Notes under the pieces: model-generated
Seen by the model: the letters and a program-made list of their open reading frames with translations, nothing else
What the model was told of the DNA's origin: nothing
Databases searched by the model: none
Made by a program: the position numbers and the translations under genes
Assembly (NCBI RefSeq): GCF_037126465.1
Contig: NC_088203.1
Location: 78,216,168-78,280,167, forward strand
Direction of reading: 5' to 3'
DNA from: Ornithodoros turicata
Lineage: Eukaryota > Arthropoda > Arachnida > Ixodida > Argasidae
DNA length: 64,000 bases
Shown: positions 11,801 through 26,800 of the stretch, in pieces
How positions within the stretch are numbered: the stretch's first letter is position 1
How the letters are laid out: each line of letters opens with the position of its first letter

Positions 11801-14800
11801 TCACCTTTCTACTGATAACCGGCAGGACGAGCAAATAACCGGCAGTGCCGGTATAATACCGGCCTGGTGGCAACCCTACGAACACCACAAGCAGTAATGA
11901 CCACAATCTTGACAGCGGAAAGATAAACGACTGATTATGGAGTGTAGTGATTATGAAAGATGGGATAAGCGTCTGACAAATATAGGTTGATCCATGATAT
12001 CGACTAGTTGTGAAGGCTAGTCATTCCAATCCAATTATGATGTAATAGCACTGCCTCTCTTTTACTTCTCCATTTTTGGCCATGCTGAACAACAGGAGGT
12101 TTGCCAAAACTACATCAGAGTTCTTGCCAAGAAGTCAGACAATGTTGTCCTTGTGTGTGGCACAAATTCCTACAAGCCACTTTGCAGGGATTATACAGTT
12201 TCTCCGGTAAGTATCTCATAAGCAGTACATGTGCATGTTTAACAGATTTGGTTACTCTCTGTTGTTTGGCTACCATTTTTAGCACAGTTTATTAGTTTAT
12301 TTTTAAAACTACCTTATACCGTACACGAGCTACAGGAACGGGAAAGTCCAGCGATCCAGTGAAGGTAGATTTAAGTAAAACCCCCTGATTAGGAGCCGCA
12401 GATGCTGTAAACATATTTTGATTTGCAATCTATTAGTTTTCACAAATCGCGCATTCAGTCATTTGCGAAGTTATTTGCAAGTATCTAATTTCGCGATTCC
12501 AGGGCTGTTTTCTTTCCCTGGATAAACGTCAAGCTGTGTTTGGAAGTACAATTTTGTTGCTTTAGTGGTCGCGAAATTCACCAAAAATTAATACATCATG
12601 AATAAAAATATGTTTGCAGTATTTTGAATAGAGACTGCTGGGCATCGTCTTCATCATTGGCTAAGTATTTAAAGGGTCAGGGGATTATGAGCTAGCAAAC
12701 TGCTGGACATTGTGTGTTGACAGAAAAACCCACCCACTAGCCCCTCGGTCTGAAGTGAACAATCTTTCCAATCCAGAAAATTCAAAGCTCGTGACTGAAA
12801 CCTATACAAAATGCCTGTAAGGCGTCGCAGAAGTTCACAAGTAGCTTTTTAAATAGAGCTTTATGTTAGGTGAAACACCCTGTATGTCATATGCATCATA
12901 CATCCTATGTTTCTTTATTGGAGGCTGTGTCAGTTGAACTTATACATACTATCAGCGGATCAGGACGGATTCAGGATTTTTCTGATGGAGGTCCTGCCTA
13001 GGACGGCATCGTGCTGCACTACCTAAGGTCAATTGAAACTCGATGTAACGACAAAACTTGAGAGGCGGGGGGGGGCATCAGGACATCTGCACCCCACCCC
13101 CAGATCTGCCCCTGCGTACTATGTCTGTCTGAGCTTGTTTACTTGAGCCAAAAGGGTGCGTTCATTCAATGACAGTTTGGGGACAGAAGGGGAAAAAAAT
13201 TTGTTAACGCATATACCCTCTGTGTTAAACTTTTCTTTGTTAGTGCTCTTTACTGTGCTTTTTTTTTCTGTGCTGCCAGTAGACATCAAGCAACAACTTC
13301 ATTGATATGTGCGTTACAGTGCTTTTAATCAAATAAATCTGCACTTTTTGCTTACTTTGCAGGATGGGGATTACGTAATGAAAGAAGAGAAGCCAGGAGA
13401 AGGGCTGTGCCCGTTTGATCCCAACCACAACAGCACATCTACATTTGCTGGTATGCCTCTTTTCCTGTGTTTTGCCTTAAAAGTATCTTCCAAATAACAG
13501 ACTTCGGTACAAGAGCACAAGGAGCTGCATTTTGGAGATAAATTCAATTCTGTTTCATATGACTTTTTAAAAATTTTTTTTTGTAACATGGAATTATGGT
13601 ATACACATACAAGCAAAAACAAAAGAACACACACAAAAAAGGAAAGAATAACAAGACATTGGGGCTTCTCAATTTTAGAGGGATCTGCAAGGCTTTGGGC
13701 ATAGGCTTTACTTTGGAAACTTTTAGTTTAATTTAGTTAATTAATATTGTTTAATTACAGTGAAACCTCCCTATGTTGGACACCAGCGGTGCAGCCGAAG
13801 TGTGTCCTACTTAGAGGGGTGTATGAGTTACAGGATATACGAGGGAAACAAAAAATGGAAAAGATTACGGCCGTGTTGCCAGAAGTGTCCCCCTTCTTCA
13901 ATTCATGGTCATTAGTGGTACCTGGTACCTCTCTACCCACTCTTCACCGATAATTGATCCTCTGTATGCAATAAGGGGATAAGTTGAAAAATCCCAAACC
14001 GAGAAAAGAGGCTTGATCTGATTGTCCATTGACACACATGCATTTCCCATTTCTTAACCTCCTGTGGCAGGCCTATAAATTGCAATGTGGTCCTAAATTT
14101 TCTTTGGCAGGTACATACTTGTATGTAGATGTCATTGCAGCAAAAATAGTAAAAAGGGGATAAGTCGACTTATCCCCTTATTGCATACAGAGGTACAATT
14201 ATTACTGATTTTGGTAGATTCAATTCCGTGCAGATTCCACTCAATGGCATTACCTTTGGAGCTTTTCGAGCAGCGTGCTGATTGCTTGATAATTAAAGCT
14301 CACTTGGAATTAAGCTCAATAATTTGTCTCTGAAGCGTCAGCCCACTTTCCATTGTCTTGGTGCAGTGCGCGTTCAAAGGCTCTAGACAAACCGAAGACA
14401 AGTGCTCACACAAAGAATAGTTACAATGTAGACTGACAACACCCGTTCTTGGACTCTAAAAACTAAAAAAAACAAAATACTGAGCCCAGCATAGGGGAAA
14501 AAACAGGCGAAAGTCAAGGGCACTGGCTCATTTTGGGTCTTTTTGGTGGAAAGATGGGCTGAGATTGAGGTAATTTGGCCAGGGTTTTGTCCGACTTCGC
14601 AGGGACAACCCTGTCCTACTTCCGGGATAGGGGGGTGTCCGACAAGGAGAAATTCATCCCCATGTAGTTTCAATGGGAGCCTGCGGGTGCAATGAAATCT
14701 TGTCCGACATGGGGAGTTGTTCGAGGTAGGGAGGTGTACAACTTTGGAGGTTTTACTGTAATTGAATGAACTAACTTAGTAATAAGTCAGATTAAAAAAT

Positions 14801-17800
14801 TGATTAACTTGATTAATTTAACGGTACACCAAACTGTAGCACCAAAACATCATAAACTATCGGAAATACGTAAATTATGTCAAAAAGCAATTGCTCAGCA
14901 TCAAGTGAACACAAAACTACGCACTTGATATTCCTTAGCTCTACAATACCACTCTTAAAAGAAATCATTGCAAGGTCTTCATGTTCAGTTGTGATGCTTC
15001 ATTCAAGAATAAGAATATTGGTACCAACAGACATGAGTGGATTGTTGCATTGCTGGACAAGCTCAATAGTTAAGATTCTAGAGAAGCCAAATCAACCAAT
15101 CAATTACTAAATCAATACATTTCCTAACAGATTACAAGGATTCCCTTAAATCAGGATAGTTGTGAAAAAGGAAAAGCTTTTATCTCATCCACTGCTTCTT
15201 TTCCTTTCTTTCAACTGTACCTTAGTTTTGTCAGGGTGCAAAGGTGAAAGTAGACATCTTTCTGTGCACTTCAGCGTATCCCTTGGGCCGAACCCTGTTA
15301 CGATGTGCTTGGCTGGCCACAGCAGGACGTTAGATAGAAGTTCGGGAAGAAGGCTTGTCAATCTTCTTGGACCAGGAGGGGAGGTGGCAGTTTGAGCTGT
15401 GTTCACTAGGCCGTGGCGGTCCTGCTTGACCGACACACACTTTAATGCCCCTGGGGGAGTGCCCTTTCTTGATTGTGCCCGTATTCTCACCTTGTACGTT
15501 TTGTTTTGGTCCTAAGAGCGGATAGTAACATAGGAATATCGCACCAAGAAAGCAGAGAAAAAGAAGTGGGGGTGCAATATAGGACTTCAGGCAGAACAAT
15601 GACAATGCAAGTTGTAATAAAAGGCTGGCTCAAACACTCCAGCACAATGTATACAGGGTGGCGGGTGAGAAAATGTCATTAAATTTCTAGGAATAGGTTT
15701 TACTGCAGAAAATTATGAAACTACTAGAATACACACAGACACACACACAGACTTTTGCCACAGACTCAGGCCGTTTGCATTCGCGTCACACATTAATTAA
15801 GCTAATTTTGCTAATTGAGCTCGAAAATTAGCCAAGCAGAGGTAACGTTTTTCTTGATGAACTCGGAGGCCAATGGCCATAGCACATTACTCCAATCGAA
15901 ATCACTATTGTATTTTTTTTTTTATCAGAAGATTTTTACAAAAATTTGACAGCCGCAAAACTGTCCCTGTGTGAGGCGCACTTGCTGACATTTATGTTAG
16001 CGGAACTTTTCGTTCCATTCAAATACCCTCCCTCCTATGTGAACAAAGACATAATCACACATTCTGCCCTTATCACCGTGCATGCCGTCAGACCCCCCCT
16101 GCCACTGATAACAGTGGTTACCGCAGTAATGCCCTCGATTCGATGTGGCTGTTTCCACTTTGTCACGATGGAGGCAGAGCCAGCATTTGCACAAACGCAA
16201 GTTTTATCGAGTACGCCTTACAAAGTGACGGTTTACTGCTGTCAAATTTTTCTAGAAATCTTCTGAAAAAAAAAAAAAAACCCTGTGATTTTGATTGGAA
16301 TAGTGTGCTATGGCAATTGGCTTCGAAATTCATCAAGAAAAATGTTACCTTTGATCGGCTAATTTTCGAGTTCAATTAGCAAAATTAGCTTAATTAATGT
16401 GTGACACAAATATAAACAGCCTCAATCTGAAGCAAAAGTCTCGGTGTGTGTATTCCAAGTAGTTTCATAATTTTCTGAAGTAAAACCTATTTTTAGAAAT
16501 TTATTGGCACTTTCTCACCGGACACCCTGTATAAAAGGTACCCTGCATTTTAATTGCAATATGTACTGAAGCGAGTTACTATGCCACTTTTTGTAAAAAC
16601 AGTTTCTTTCTTCCCTGCATACACACGTCAACTGTAACGTCAACGTAATTTAATTTGACTTCTGAAATACTGTAATAGCGAGCACTCCATTGCTTGACAG
16701 GCTTGAGGTAATAGTATTTCATTTACAGAACACCATATGGGAGTTTTGTAGGCAGCATTGCTGTCGAAAGTGAGGATGGTGGTACATGCAGCTCCTTGTG
16801 CTCTGTGGCAGTATCTTGAGCCTGCGTCTAGGCAGCTGTCCCGTCAGCATGTACTCTGGTAGCTGTGCTAGAATTGTCTTGTGGCTTTAGTTGGAACCTC
16901 TGTAGTAACCCATAGTGCTTTCTTGCTGATTTCTGTGCTGCTTTGGATACAGGGCCTCTCTCACAAAGGACAGGTATTTAACTCTTCGTGTTTTATGACT
17001 TCCTGTTGTTATGCATTTGGCTTTTTTATTTGTCCCTCATCTTGATTCATTCGAGCTTAACGCTTTCTCAAACATTGTCCATCCGGAAAGAAAACCAAAT
17101 GTCTTTTATTAAGAATGTAAATTATGGACACGGATGTACAATACAGGCAGATCGATTGGTAGCACAATTAAGAGTGGACCAAGTAACGCACGCTCATGCT
17201 TTCCCTTATGATTGTGCATACCTCACTTTTGTTTGCCATTTCACAAAATGCTGTTGCTGTGGTTGTGTTTGTCCATGCAAATTCATGTCTTATTAGTGTA
17301 CCCAAGGCACATAGCTCTGCATGTAGATAATAGGAAGACGACGCCCAACTTCACAGTGAATTCTCGTTTGCTTTTTTGCAGACGGGGACCTGTACGTTGC
17401 CACCGTGGGCCAGTTTTCCGGGGCCGATCCGTTCATCTACAGGAAACCCCTGCGAACTGAGCCATTTGATCTCAAACACTTAAATGGCAAGTTCGCTGAA
17501 GCTTTTTCCTAAACCTTTCCTAGTCTGTGTTTGCTTTTCATGTGACCTCAATGTTCCTTTTTCGGTGTAACAGCTCCCAATTTTGTAAGTTCCATCCACT
17601 ACGAAGACTACGTGTACTTCTTCTTCAGGGAGGCAGCAGTGGAGTACATAAACTGTGGGAAGGTACACCACTTTTTATATATATATGAATCAGCCTTAAT
17701 GTTTACTTGTGAAATGTGACTGCGGCAGTAATGGCCACTGTCCCTTTTCTGATGATAGTCTGTATTTACCTGTAGACTATCTATTCTCGGGTTGCTCGAG

Positions 17801-20800
17801 TGTGCACAAACGATAAAGGAGGTCCACACAAGTTCCAACAGCGCTGGACTTCGTTCCTGAAAGCACGCTTGAATTGCTCTATGGGTGGAGATATCCCATT
17901 CTACTTCAACGAAATACGTGAGTGTCTAGCTTTAACATCCATTACTACCCACCACAAAGTAAGCCCATATCTACATGAACTACCTTTCAGCTGTTGCGTG
18001 CTTAGTGTACCGACCTATGTAGTGATACCGACAAACAAACTTGTGCATATCACATCCTCTCCAACATAAACCTTGTTTGTTAAAGTAGTCAACGAAGGAT
18101 GTGACATCTGGCATTAGGAATTTAAGCTGGGCAAATAGTTTACGAATATTTCGCTTACACTGCGAATCAAATCTTCGATCTTCGAACCTGTATCGAATCT
18201 TCGAACCGAATCTGAATAATTTCTTCAGCTGGCGAATCGAATTTGAATAATCAGAAAAGGCCCAACTTGAATAATTTTGAATACTTCATTGTGAAATTTT
18301 TTTTTTTTGTGTGTGTTGTGCTCATTAAATGATGTTCTGCACCAAACATGTGAGCCTTTTCACCCAACATAACATATTGTGAGAGAAGGGTCCCTCTGTG
18401 TTATGTATTGTAGACTGCATTAGTGGGATGAACTGCATTGAGAGTTAGTCAACATGTCCCATGCAGCTTACTTTGTGTGCATCTCCTAATTTCTATGTTT
18501 ACATTGTGAATTTCCCGTACTTTTTTTAGAAACTGCACATATTTCCACCTGTTACTGAACATAACTCTGAAAGTTGGGAGCTCATTTACTGGAACTTGCA
18601 ATGTACAGAGTACAGTGTTGACCATGAGCTCACAAAATTCATAGGGTTTAGTGACAGAAAATTGTGAACAGTGTAAAGCGTTCACCTAAGTGTAAGCGGT
18701 TCACCTAACGCACAAGTGTAACGAGGTCAAGCCGACTTGCAGAATTGAGCCGCACACCAAAAGAGCAATGGCAGTAATGTGAAGTGGGTGTCACCTAACT
18801 CTTAGATGTAATGAAGTGAAGCCGACTTGCAGAATGGCGATAGCTCACTTCAAAAAACTAAACTCGTTCACTATTCGAAAAATTTTCTAAAATTTTGAAT
18901 ATTGAAAATAGGTTGCGAATAGCATTCGAATAGCATCAGATATTCGTTTCATATTCTAAATTTCGAATACTCACACATCTCTATTAGGAATGAGTGACAA
19001 CAAATAACATGGTGGTATGTATCTTCTTGCACCAATACTAATGCAACATAAGTATCGCACGGTGACACACATCCACGCAATGACAAAATAAATTAGTTAT
19101 ATAATTTATTATGATAGGTACATTCACAGTAGTCTCTACCATTCGTATTCTAGAATAGTAGAGCATCTTCTAATCCAGACATTCTAATCCAGAAGAGCAG
19201 CGTGCAGCCTGCATGAACTGTAATCGCCCTTACCATTTTCCCGCACTGTGCTTGAGCTTTCTCTTATATTCCTTATACAGGCTGTTCATAACACTTTTTT
19301 GCGGCTGCCGATATTGATATTGGCACCTTAGCCTGTCGTAAGGACTTTTCATATAGTTATGCATAATGATAACCCCGAGACTAGTAACACGAAAACAGAC
19401 AACACACACACAGCCTCAAAAACCATCTCTCAACCATCCTTTCATTGTTTTATATAGTTATTTTGTTTGTTTTTGCATTGCTCTATGGGTTCCTGGTCTT
19501 TCCGCTTATGTCTTACGAGTCCAAACATCCGTTTTTGCTATGTTTTGTGTGATGTGTTGCTGATATGTGCAGGCTTCTATCTTTACCTCTGTTACCGTAC
19601 TGTTGTGTATGATTGGTGCATCACACCTGTTAGACTCCCACTGTTGGTAGGCGCCTCAATAAAAATAAAAGAATCAAAGAAAGAAAGCAGAGTGTGTAGT
19701 ATTGGAATTCTAACGGTTCTTGTTGTGACGTAGTAACTTATTTTCCAGAATCAACCACTCCTATTATTGAAGGGACCTACAACGGCCGGGATGCCAAAAT
19801 CATCTATAGTGTCTTCACAACTCCACAGTAAGTTTACATGTTTTTCTATCGTCTCACAAAAAACTTGAGGATACATGACATGATGTGTGGTGTGAGCAAT
19901 GCATGTGTAAAGTATAAAAAAATTTCTGAGGCTTATGCCTATGTCCAACTTAGGAACAGCACAAAAAGTCTATGGTAAATCTGGTGTAGTTGTGATGGAT
20001 ATGTACATTGTCTTCCGTCACTGCAGCACCCATGGTTCCCACTGGTCCTTGAAAGCCCTCGAATTTTCAACCGTCCCTGAAAACCCCTGATTTTCCATCC
20101 TTTTCTGATTCGCATGGAGCTGCAGTACAAATGATGCTTTTCTGGTGTCTGTCTGGTATGTTGTTTCAAAACCGCAAAAGTTAGCACTAAATAAGCTTCA
20201 CTTCAGAGTATCGACACTGAGTTCCAAGAGCGAGCATGCGCCATCTTGTTTCCGCGGCGCGGTGGCCACACGCAAACGCACCTCAGAGCGCACGATGCCA
20301 CCTATCGTGTGCGGGTAAAATGTTCCTTTCTCTTGCAAACAGCTAATCAAGGTTGACGGCCTTGAGCTCACCTTAACATCCTCAGGACGCCCTGGTTGAC
20401 AATACATGGATTATCGCGCACCAATCGTACGCGCTTCTCTATCCCACAGCGAGCATTATTTTAGCCGTCTTTGATCCTCAAATGGGGATGGTACCGGTGT
20501 GGTACGGAAACAAGATGGCGCTCCTGCTCCCCCTTGGTCCTCACTGTCGGTACTCTGCATCGAAGCTTACTTAGTGACTCTAATTAGCGCCGATCGCAAT
20601 AGTAATTAGTAGTGGAAACCATGTGGGCGAGAAGTGAACCATGCCTTCTGTCATATTCAGTAGCTTTCCATTCTATGATCTGTTACATTCAGGAGTACTC
20701 AGTCACATTGGTGAATGGATCACAGTTGCATAGTCCCCATGCATAAACTGTATGTCCCATTCCAGGCAAAGTGTCGGCTAACTCTTAAAACACCCTCACC

Positions 20801-23800
20801 CTCAAAAGGCACTCAAGTTTTTGTTTTGAAATTAAGTGGGAATCACGAGCTCTGTAAGCGAGACCATCGTCTCTGATAACGTGGTAATTATTGTCAGATC
20901 GGTTCCAACAGCTCTAGGAATGAGGAATGGGCAGCTCTTAATTCTGGGACATCATTGTTTCTGCCCGTGTGCTCATTATGGTTATGTAGAGTTTGTTGGT
21001 TCCTCGTTGTCAGAGACGTGTTCACTCAAATGAAGTAAATTTTAATGCATGAACAGAGCAACATCAGTGTCGTTCATTCCCAAACTGGTCCTAGAAGTAG
21101 TTTCTTCTAAGTGTCCGAGAAGAAAAATGAATGTCCGATGTGCACCGTTACGCAGCTCTCGTCCTTTTGTGCGACAGTCTTTGCGGGATGTATCACTAAC
21201 ACTGTTCCCATGAAGAAGTTGGTTGTACAGTCAAACTCCTTTACAACGAAACTCAGGAGACCGCGAAAGAAATTCGTAGTAAAGGTCACTTCGTCAAAGA
21301 GGTTGTCCGTCATGTCCTATGGGGCTGTGACGGGACCGCGAAGAAAATTCGTTGTAGTGGTATTTTCGTGATAAAGGCGTTTGCTCTAAAGAAGTTTGAG
21401 TGTATGCAGTTACTGGTATGAATGCTCACACTGTATCTATTAAAGCAGGAAATAAATGACCCATTTGTAGCAGTAGTTGGGAAAGAATCACGACACTACT
21501 ACTTACTTAGTCGAGGAAGGTGATTAATATGTACAGAGGGAATTAATATACAGAGATTCACATAGTGGGCAATGCTTCAGCGAAGGCTCAGCCTTCCTGC
21601 AAATTAAAAGGGATGTTCTGTTGCTTTAGTATGTTACTAGCTTTGAAATTTCAGCCACAGGGAACACAGGTTAACACCTGTTCTTTGCATCTTGGGAATA
21701 CCAATGCATGTGATGCCATTCTGCTTATAGTGTGATACTATCTTCTGTTCAGCCATGAATATTGGTCCCTATGCTACCGCTGCTAATGCTAGTGTAGTAA
21801 TGTGCTAGTCCTGCACAATATTTTGTTGATGTGATCCTAAATCTACGTTATAATTAGAACCTTCTTTTTTAGGGTTAAACCCAGTAAAACCCACTTTTAC
21901 TCCCCAATGTACTTCGTCGTCATTTGGTTTAAAACCCCCAAATCCCCCAAAATGAACTTTCCAAAGTGCAAAGTCGGGCACCAATAAGGCACTGGAGAAC
22001 GCCAAGCAACGTGCAATGAGCACAGCCTCTAGGCACCTCACTGTTTGTCTGAAATGCGAGATGCACAGTTTATTTATTTTCCACCTGGTATGTAACCGCA
22101 TAGCCAGATATTACCCTGCTTTACAGCTCCTGAGATAAGACGCGATTTTGAGCCCCTGATTTTTTAAAAACATAATACCCGAAAACACAAGAGCCTAGTG
22201 ATGGATAATATATTGCTCACATGTCAGCACTGTTACCTTGCAGCAACAGCATCAGTGGTTCTGCAGTGTGCGCATTCCGCCTGGAAGACATACAGCGAGT
22301 GTTTGAAGGCAGCTTCAAGGGCCAGGAAGACATCAACTCTAACTGGCTACCTGTCATCAGCTCGAAGGTGCCAGAGCCTCGCCCTGGACAGGTAGAGCAG
22401 TGTTCACTTCCGAAGCCATGTTATTTAAACTCCTTAGAAAATTCGTTTCTCTCTCAACATTTAATTTGGATCTCCATAGGGAACTGATTTGATGATGACC
22501 ATAATCGGTACCATTCTATATTGCACAAAACGTAATGATAAGTGCATGAAGTCTGTGAAGTCCTATACAGACACAAACCTATCAGGAGCATGGGCCATAT
22601 TACATAGCTTTAGAACAGTAAAGGACCAGATTTTTATTTATTTATTTATTGTGTGTGTGTGGGGGGGGGGGAATATGCAAGAGAGATGTTACAAACTTAA
22701 CTGGTTTTCTGACATTGTTCAAAGATGTGCAAATATAACAGAACAGAATGTAACTGGGAGGTTGTGTTTAGTCTGTTTGTTCTCAAGTCGGACTGTTGGA
22801 CCGGCCAAAAACTTACTCTAGTTTGATTGTGTGGGTTGTTAAACTTTTTGTTGCTCCTTATCCTCATTCATTCTTAGTACTGAACTTCATCAGGTGTTTC
22901 ATCCTGTGGGTCTGTGGGCCCAAGACCTAGTGAGCATCTAGTTCCGAATTCTATTGTACATGTATGGAATGGGTGCGTACGTGGGAGAGAAATACCTTCC
23001 AGATTTAGCTTGTACATATTAAACCTGTCAGATTTGTACACTGTAAAAGAAGATTGTGTCAGCAGATACTTGTACTTGTATGCAAATACTCAGCGGGTGA
23101 CTGAGGCCTCTGTCAAGTCTCTTAGAAACTTTTTTGCCTCAGCCTCCCCTTCACTTGTCTCTGTGAAGAAATAAATAAATGAAATGAAATGAAATTGTGA
23201 AATCTAATATATTTGAAGCATACAGAAGATATTATGATATTACATCATGACATAGAGCACTTCAGTATTCTAACATCGCAAGCACTTCTGCTATGACAGA
23301 TATGTCTGACCAGCATTGTAACAGGGCTTATATCTTTCATGCAGTGTGTGAACAACTCCAAAAGTCTTCCCGATGTTACACTGAACTTCATCACAAATCA
23401 CCCACTTATGGACCAGGCTGTGCCATCTTACTGGGGAAATCCCATCCTTATTCACACAGGATTTGAGTGAGTACCACTATTTACAGATTCCTCAGCACGT
23501 AAATTATTGGATCCTACGGCCTGTGTGGGTTCGTACTAACAGAAGCACAGGCTTAGAAGCCAGGTTGTCGAACCGCAAAAAATACGGGTTCAGTTCAGGT
23601 TCGGGTTCGGGTTTGCGTTGCTTTGATTTCGTTCCGGTTCGGCCACGTAAAAAATCGAACCGGTTCGCAGCCCCGAACCCGTTCATGAACCGGTTCAATG
23701 CTTCCACATTATATGTTCCATAAAACTGCTTTTATCAGGAAATGCGTGGCTAATAGTTTACTGCTGTTGTCTGCATTGACGTTTTTAGCAGTCAGGTACT

Positions 23801-26800
23801 CCCTTTAGCGAGAGAAAGGAGAAATGGATGAAAACATATTGGAAATAGAGTCCACGTTGATGAAGCGGTGTAGTCCTGCTACTTTCTGCTTCCATCACTT
23901 ATGTCATTTATCTGCACTCTCCTCTGTACTTATGCCATTTTATCAATCCTTGCGACTGTTTACACTTATGGCTGATACCTCTGTACATTTCTTTTCACTT
24001 ATAGCTACCGGTTCACGTACATAGCAGTTGATCCTCAAGTTGAAACTGTGAATGGCAAGAAGTACGATGTCCTCTTCATTGGGACTGGTAGGTACACATA
24101 GAGAATGCAAGTTGCTGCGGGTGATTACACACTTTGTATCATTAAAATGTTGGAGCATGGCTATTGGATACTTGAAACCCTGATAAAACTTGTATGTTGA
24201 CCTATGAGAATCGCACAGGGAGCTGAGTGAGTCCTATCGTGCTTGGTGGGGAACATTGTGGTTTGCAAGAACAAATTGCAAGTGACTTATCTTCTGTGTT
24301 GTATGGTACTCCCTTGTTCTTGGCATTCCCACAGATATCAATGCATCCCAGTGAATTGAGAATTGAGGACTAGGGGATCAATACAAATTTAAGTAACAAC
24401 GGAAGTTTCACAAGCCTTGACAGAGATTGTTGTTTTCTACAAGTGTCTCATCATAAAAGGCAACGTCAGCAGCAATGATGCGAGTGCACGATGCTTGCGT
24501 AGCTTGCATATGGCTCCTAATCAGTAGTATAAATGCATAATGCTTTCAGCTATATGCATTAGGCTAACGGGATTGGATGCAGAGAAATAGTACTAAGCAT
24601 TTTTTCATTCGTTAATGACGTGACAATTAATCGTGTACTTTTCTCCTACAGCCGTATTACAGACATATTAATAAATAATGATTCCGAAAAGTGGGGAAAA
24701 CAAACAAACATGCAAATAAACAAACATTTTGGCCCTTATTTGTTTTGAAATTTGTGCCCATAATCTTAATTGTAATCTGAAATGGAGGAGGAAAATAATG
24801 ATCACGCCTCTGTAAAATCTCAAGCATACATAGGGTTCTTCATTTTCGGGTTAAACCCAATTTTTCACGATAGTTCCCCCCGAACAAGATTTCAAGAATT
24901 CGAGCAAAGCCCGATATCTACCCGAAGTCCTTGCGGTCCTTCAACTTGTCGTTCTCTGTAAGCCGTCGAAAAAGTGAATCATAATATCAGCAGAGAGCTA
25001 TTTGTGACAACCTATTTGTCCTCTTTTTATGATCACCTCCTGCAGGAGTCAAAGATGAGCTTTTGTGGAGCTTGGACAAGCGTTTGAGTACCGCGGTCAT
25101 TTACTGCCCCAGTTCCGAGCTGAAGTATAAAGATTCTTGTTTCTCGTCCCAGTGTCACAGCAGCAGCTTGTTTCATACACCTCTCGTTTCACCCAAAAAT
25201 TCCCCGGTGACATATCAAACAGAGATCATAGCACCAAATTTCTCCCCGAATTCTCGTGTGTAAATAGCACCCTATTTTTCCCTACCGAATTTGAAAAATC
25301 ATAAAGCCCGAAAACGAAGAACCCTAAGGATACACATTTACAGGTCTCTTCCCACCACTATGACGACGTTGAACGCAGGAGAGCCACACACAGCGGCAGT
25401 GTTCAAAGACAGTTATACTGTCATTAACACTGACAGCTTTTGGAAGCTACCTTGACTAATTTTTCTTCTAGCATGATTGTTCTTGGGAAAGCACTGACAT
25501 TGAGAACCTTTGTGCAGATAGAGGACGTGTACTCAAGACGGTGAACACGTCCGGTGTAGGGGGCGAGGGGACACCCGTGGTAGTGGAGGACTCAGTTGTG
25601 TTTCACGATGAGGTCCCCGTCACCAACCTGCTGGTGCACCACACCCTGTACAGCGCCCGACTGGTAGTGGTCACCCACTCCGAGATTCAGTCCATCCCCC
25701 TGTTTGCCTGTGACCGCTATGCCAAGACATGTGGGTACGTATAATGCCACCTTGTCCTATGTCCCTGCACTTCATTCATGAAACAACTTGGCTCCCAAGA
25801 GTGAATTGTGTAGGACTGTACGAATACGGTGGAATCTCCCAAAATGGAAGTCGCTTAAATGAAATTTCTGCTTAAACAGAACAACAGCCATGCATGGAGT
25901 TGTTCGGCTTTGCATTTAGCAATGCAAAAGTTTTCTCGTTAATCGGAATAAAGATTTTTGGCACCTCTGGGTAAACGAAACAGGAAACGGAACTCACTGG
26001 ACAGGTTTTGGACTCATTGGACTGGTTCTGTTTCGAGCTGCAGTCCAGCTCTTTTTTCCGAGCGCCATCGCTACGCGGTATCTTAGTTTGAGCCTTTCTA
26101 TTTTCTGTGGTGAATGCTACTTGGCTACGTGGCTAGACTATGCTTATTTCCGATGGTGGAACAGAAGCATCCGTATCATGCAGTCATGCTTGCAAAGAAG
26201 ATCGATGTTATTAAGAATTTGGATAGTAGTTGGTTCAACCAAAGTTTGAAGACTTCTGGCATTTTTTCTTTTTTTTTTTCTTGAACAGCACCGAGATTCT
26301 GAACTCTTCCTGCAGAACCTCTCTGCCATGGATGGCGTCATTCAGGGAAAGCGGTTCTGAGAGATGTCACAAACAAATATTGTCATTTTTTTGTTTTTTT
26401 TTGTTTATCAGCTCAGGAGTCAAGTTAATAAAGCTTACCAAAAAGCAGTAATTTTATGTTTTTCTTAATATTTCCACCTTCTGTAAACTGTGTATGTTTG
26501 CTACAGCATTGTCCGCAAGGGTTGTTTACGGTGCAGTTCTCGAAACAATCCAAGACAGCATTTAATTATCCTGCAGTACATTTCCTCTGTAAGTGGAACT
26601 CCTGATAATTGGAACAACAACAACAACTTTATTGTGAGGTGATGAATGGAACAGATAATTGTAACATATTTTCATGCCCCATTCAGGTTCTGCTTAAAGT
26701 GTGGTGTTTAAACTGTGGTGAAGTTTGGGTTCAAATAAGATACAAATTGGATATTTATTTCCTCGAATAATAATGAATTGAATACAATTGAATATTGTTA

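Noticed and set aside
12870..12885. Second copy of the 15.65-kb foldback element
   Set aside because: Only one ACACCCTGTAT-like end is present, with no arm similarity beyond it.
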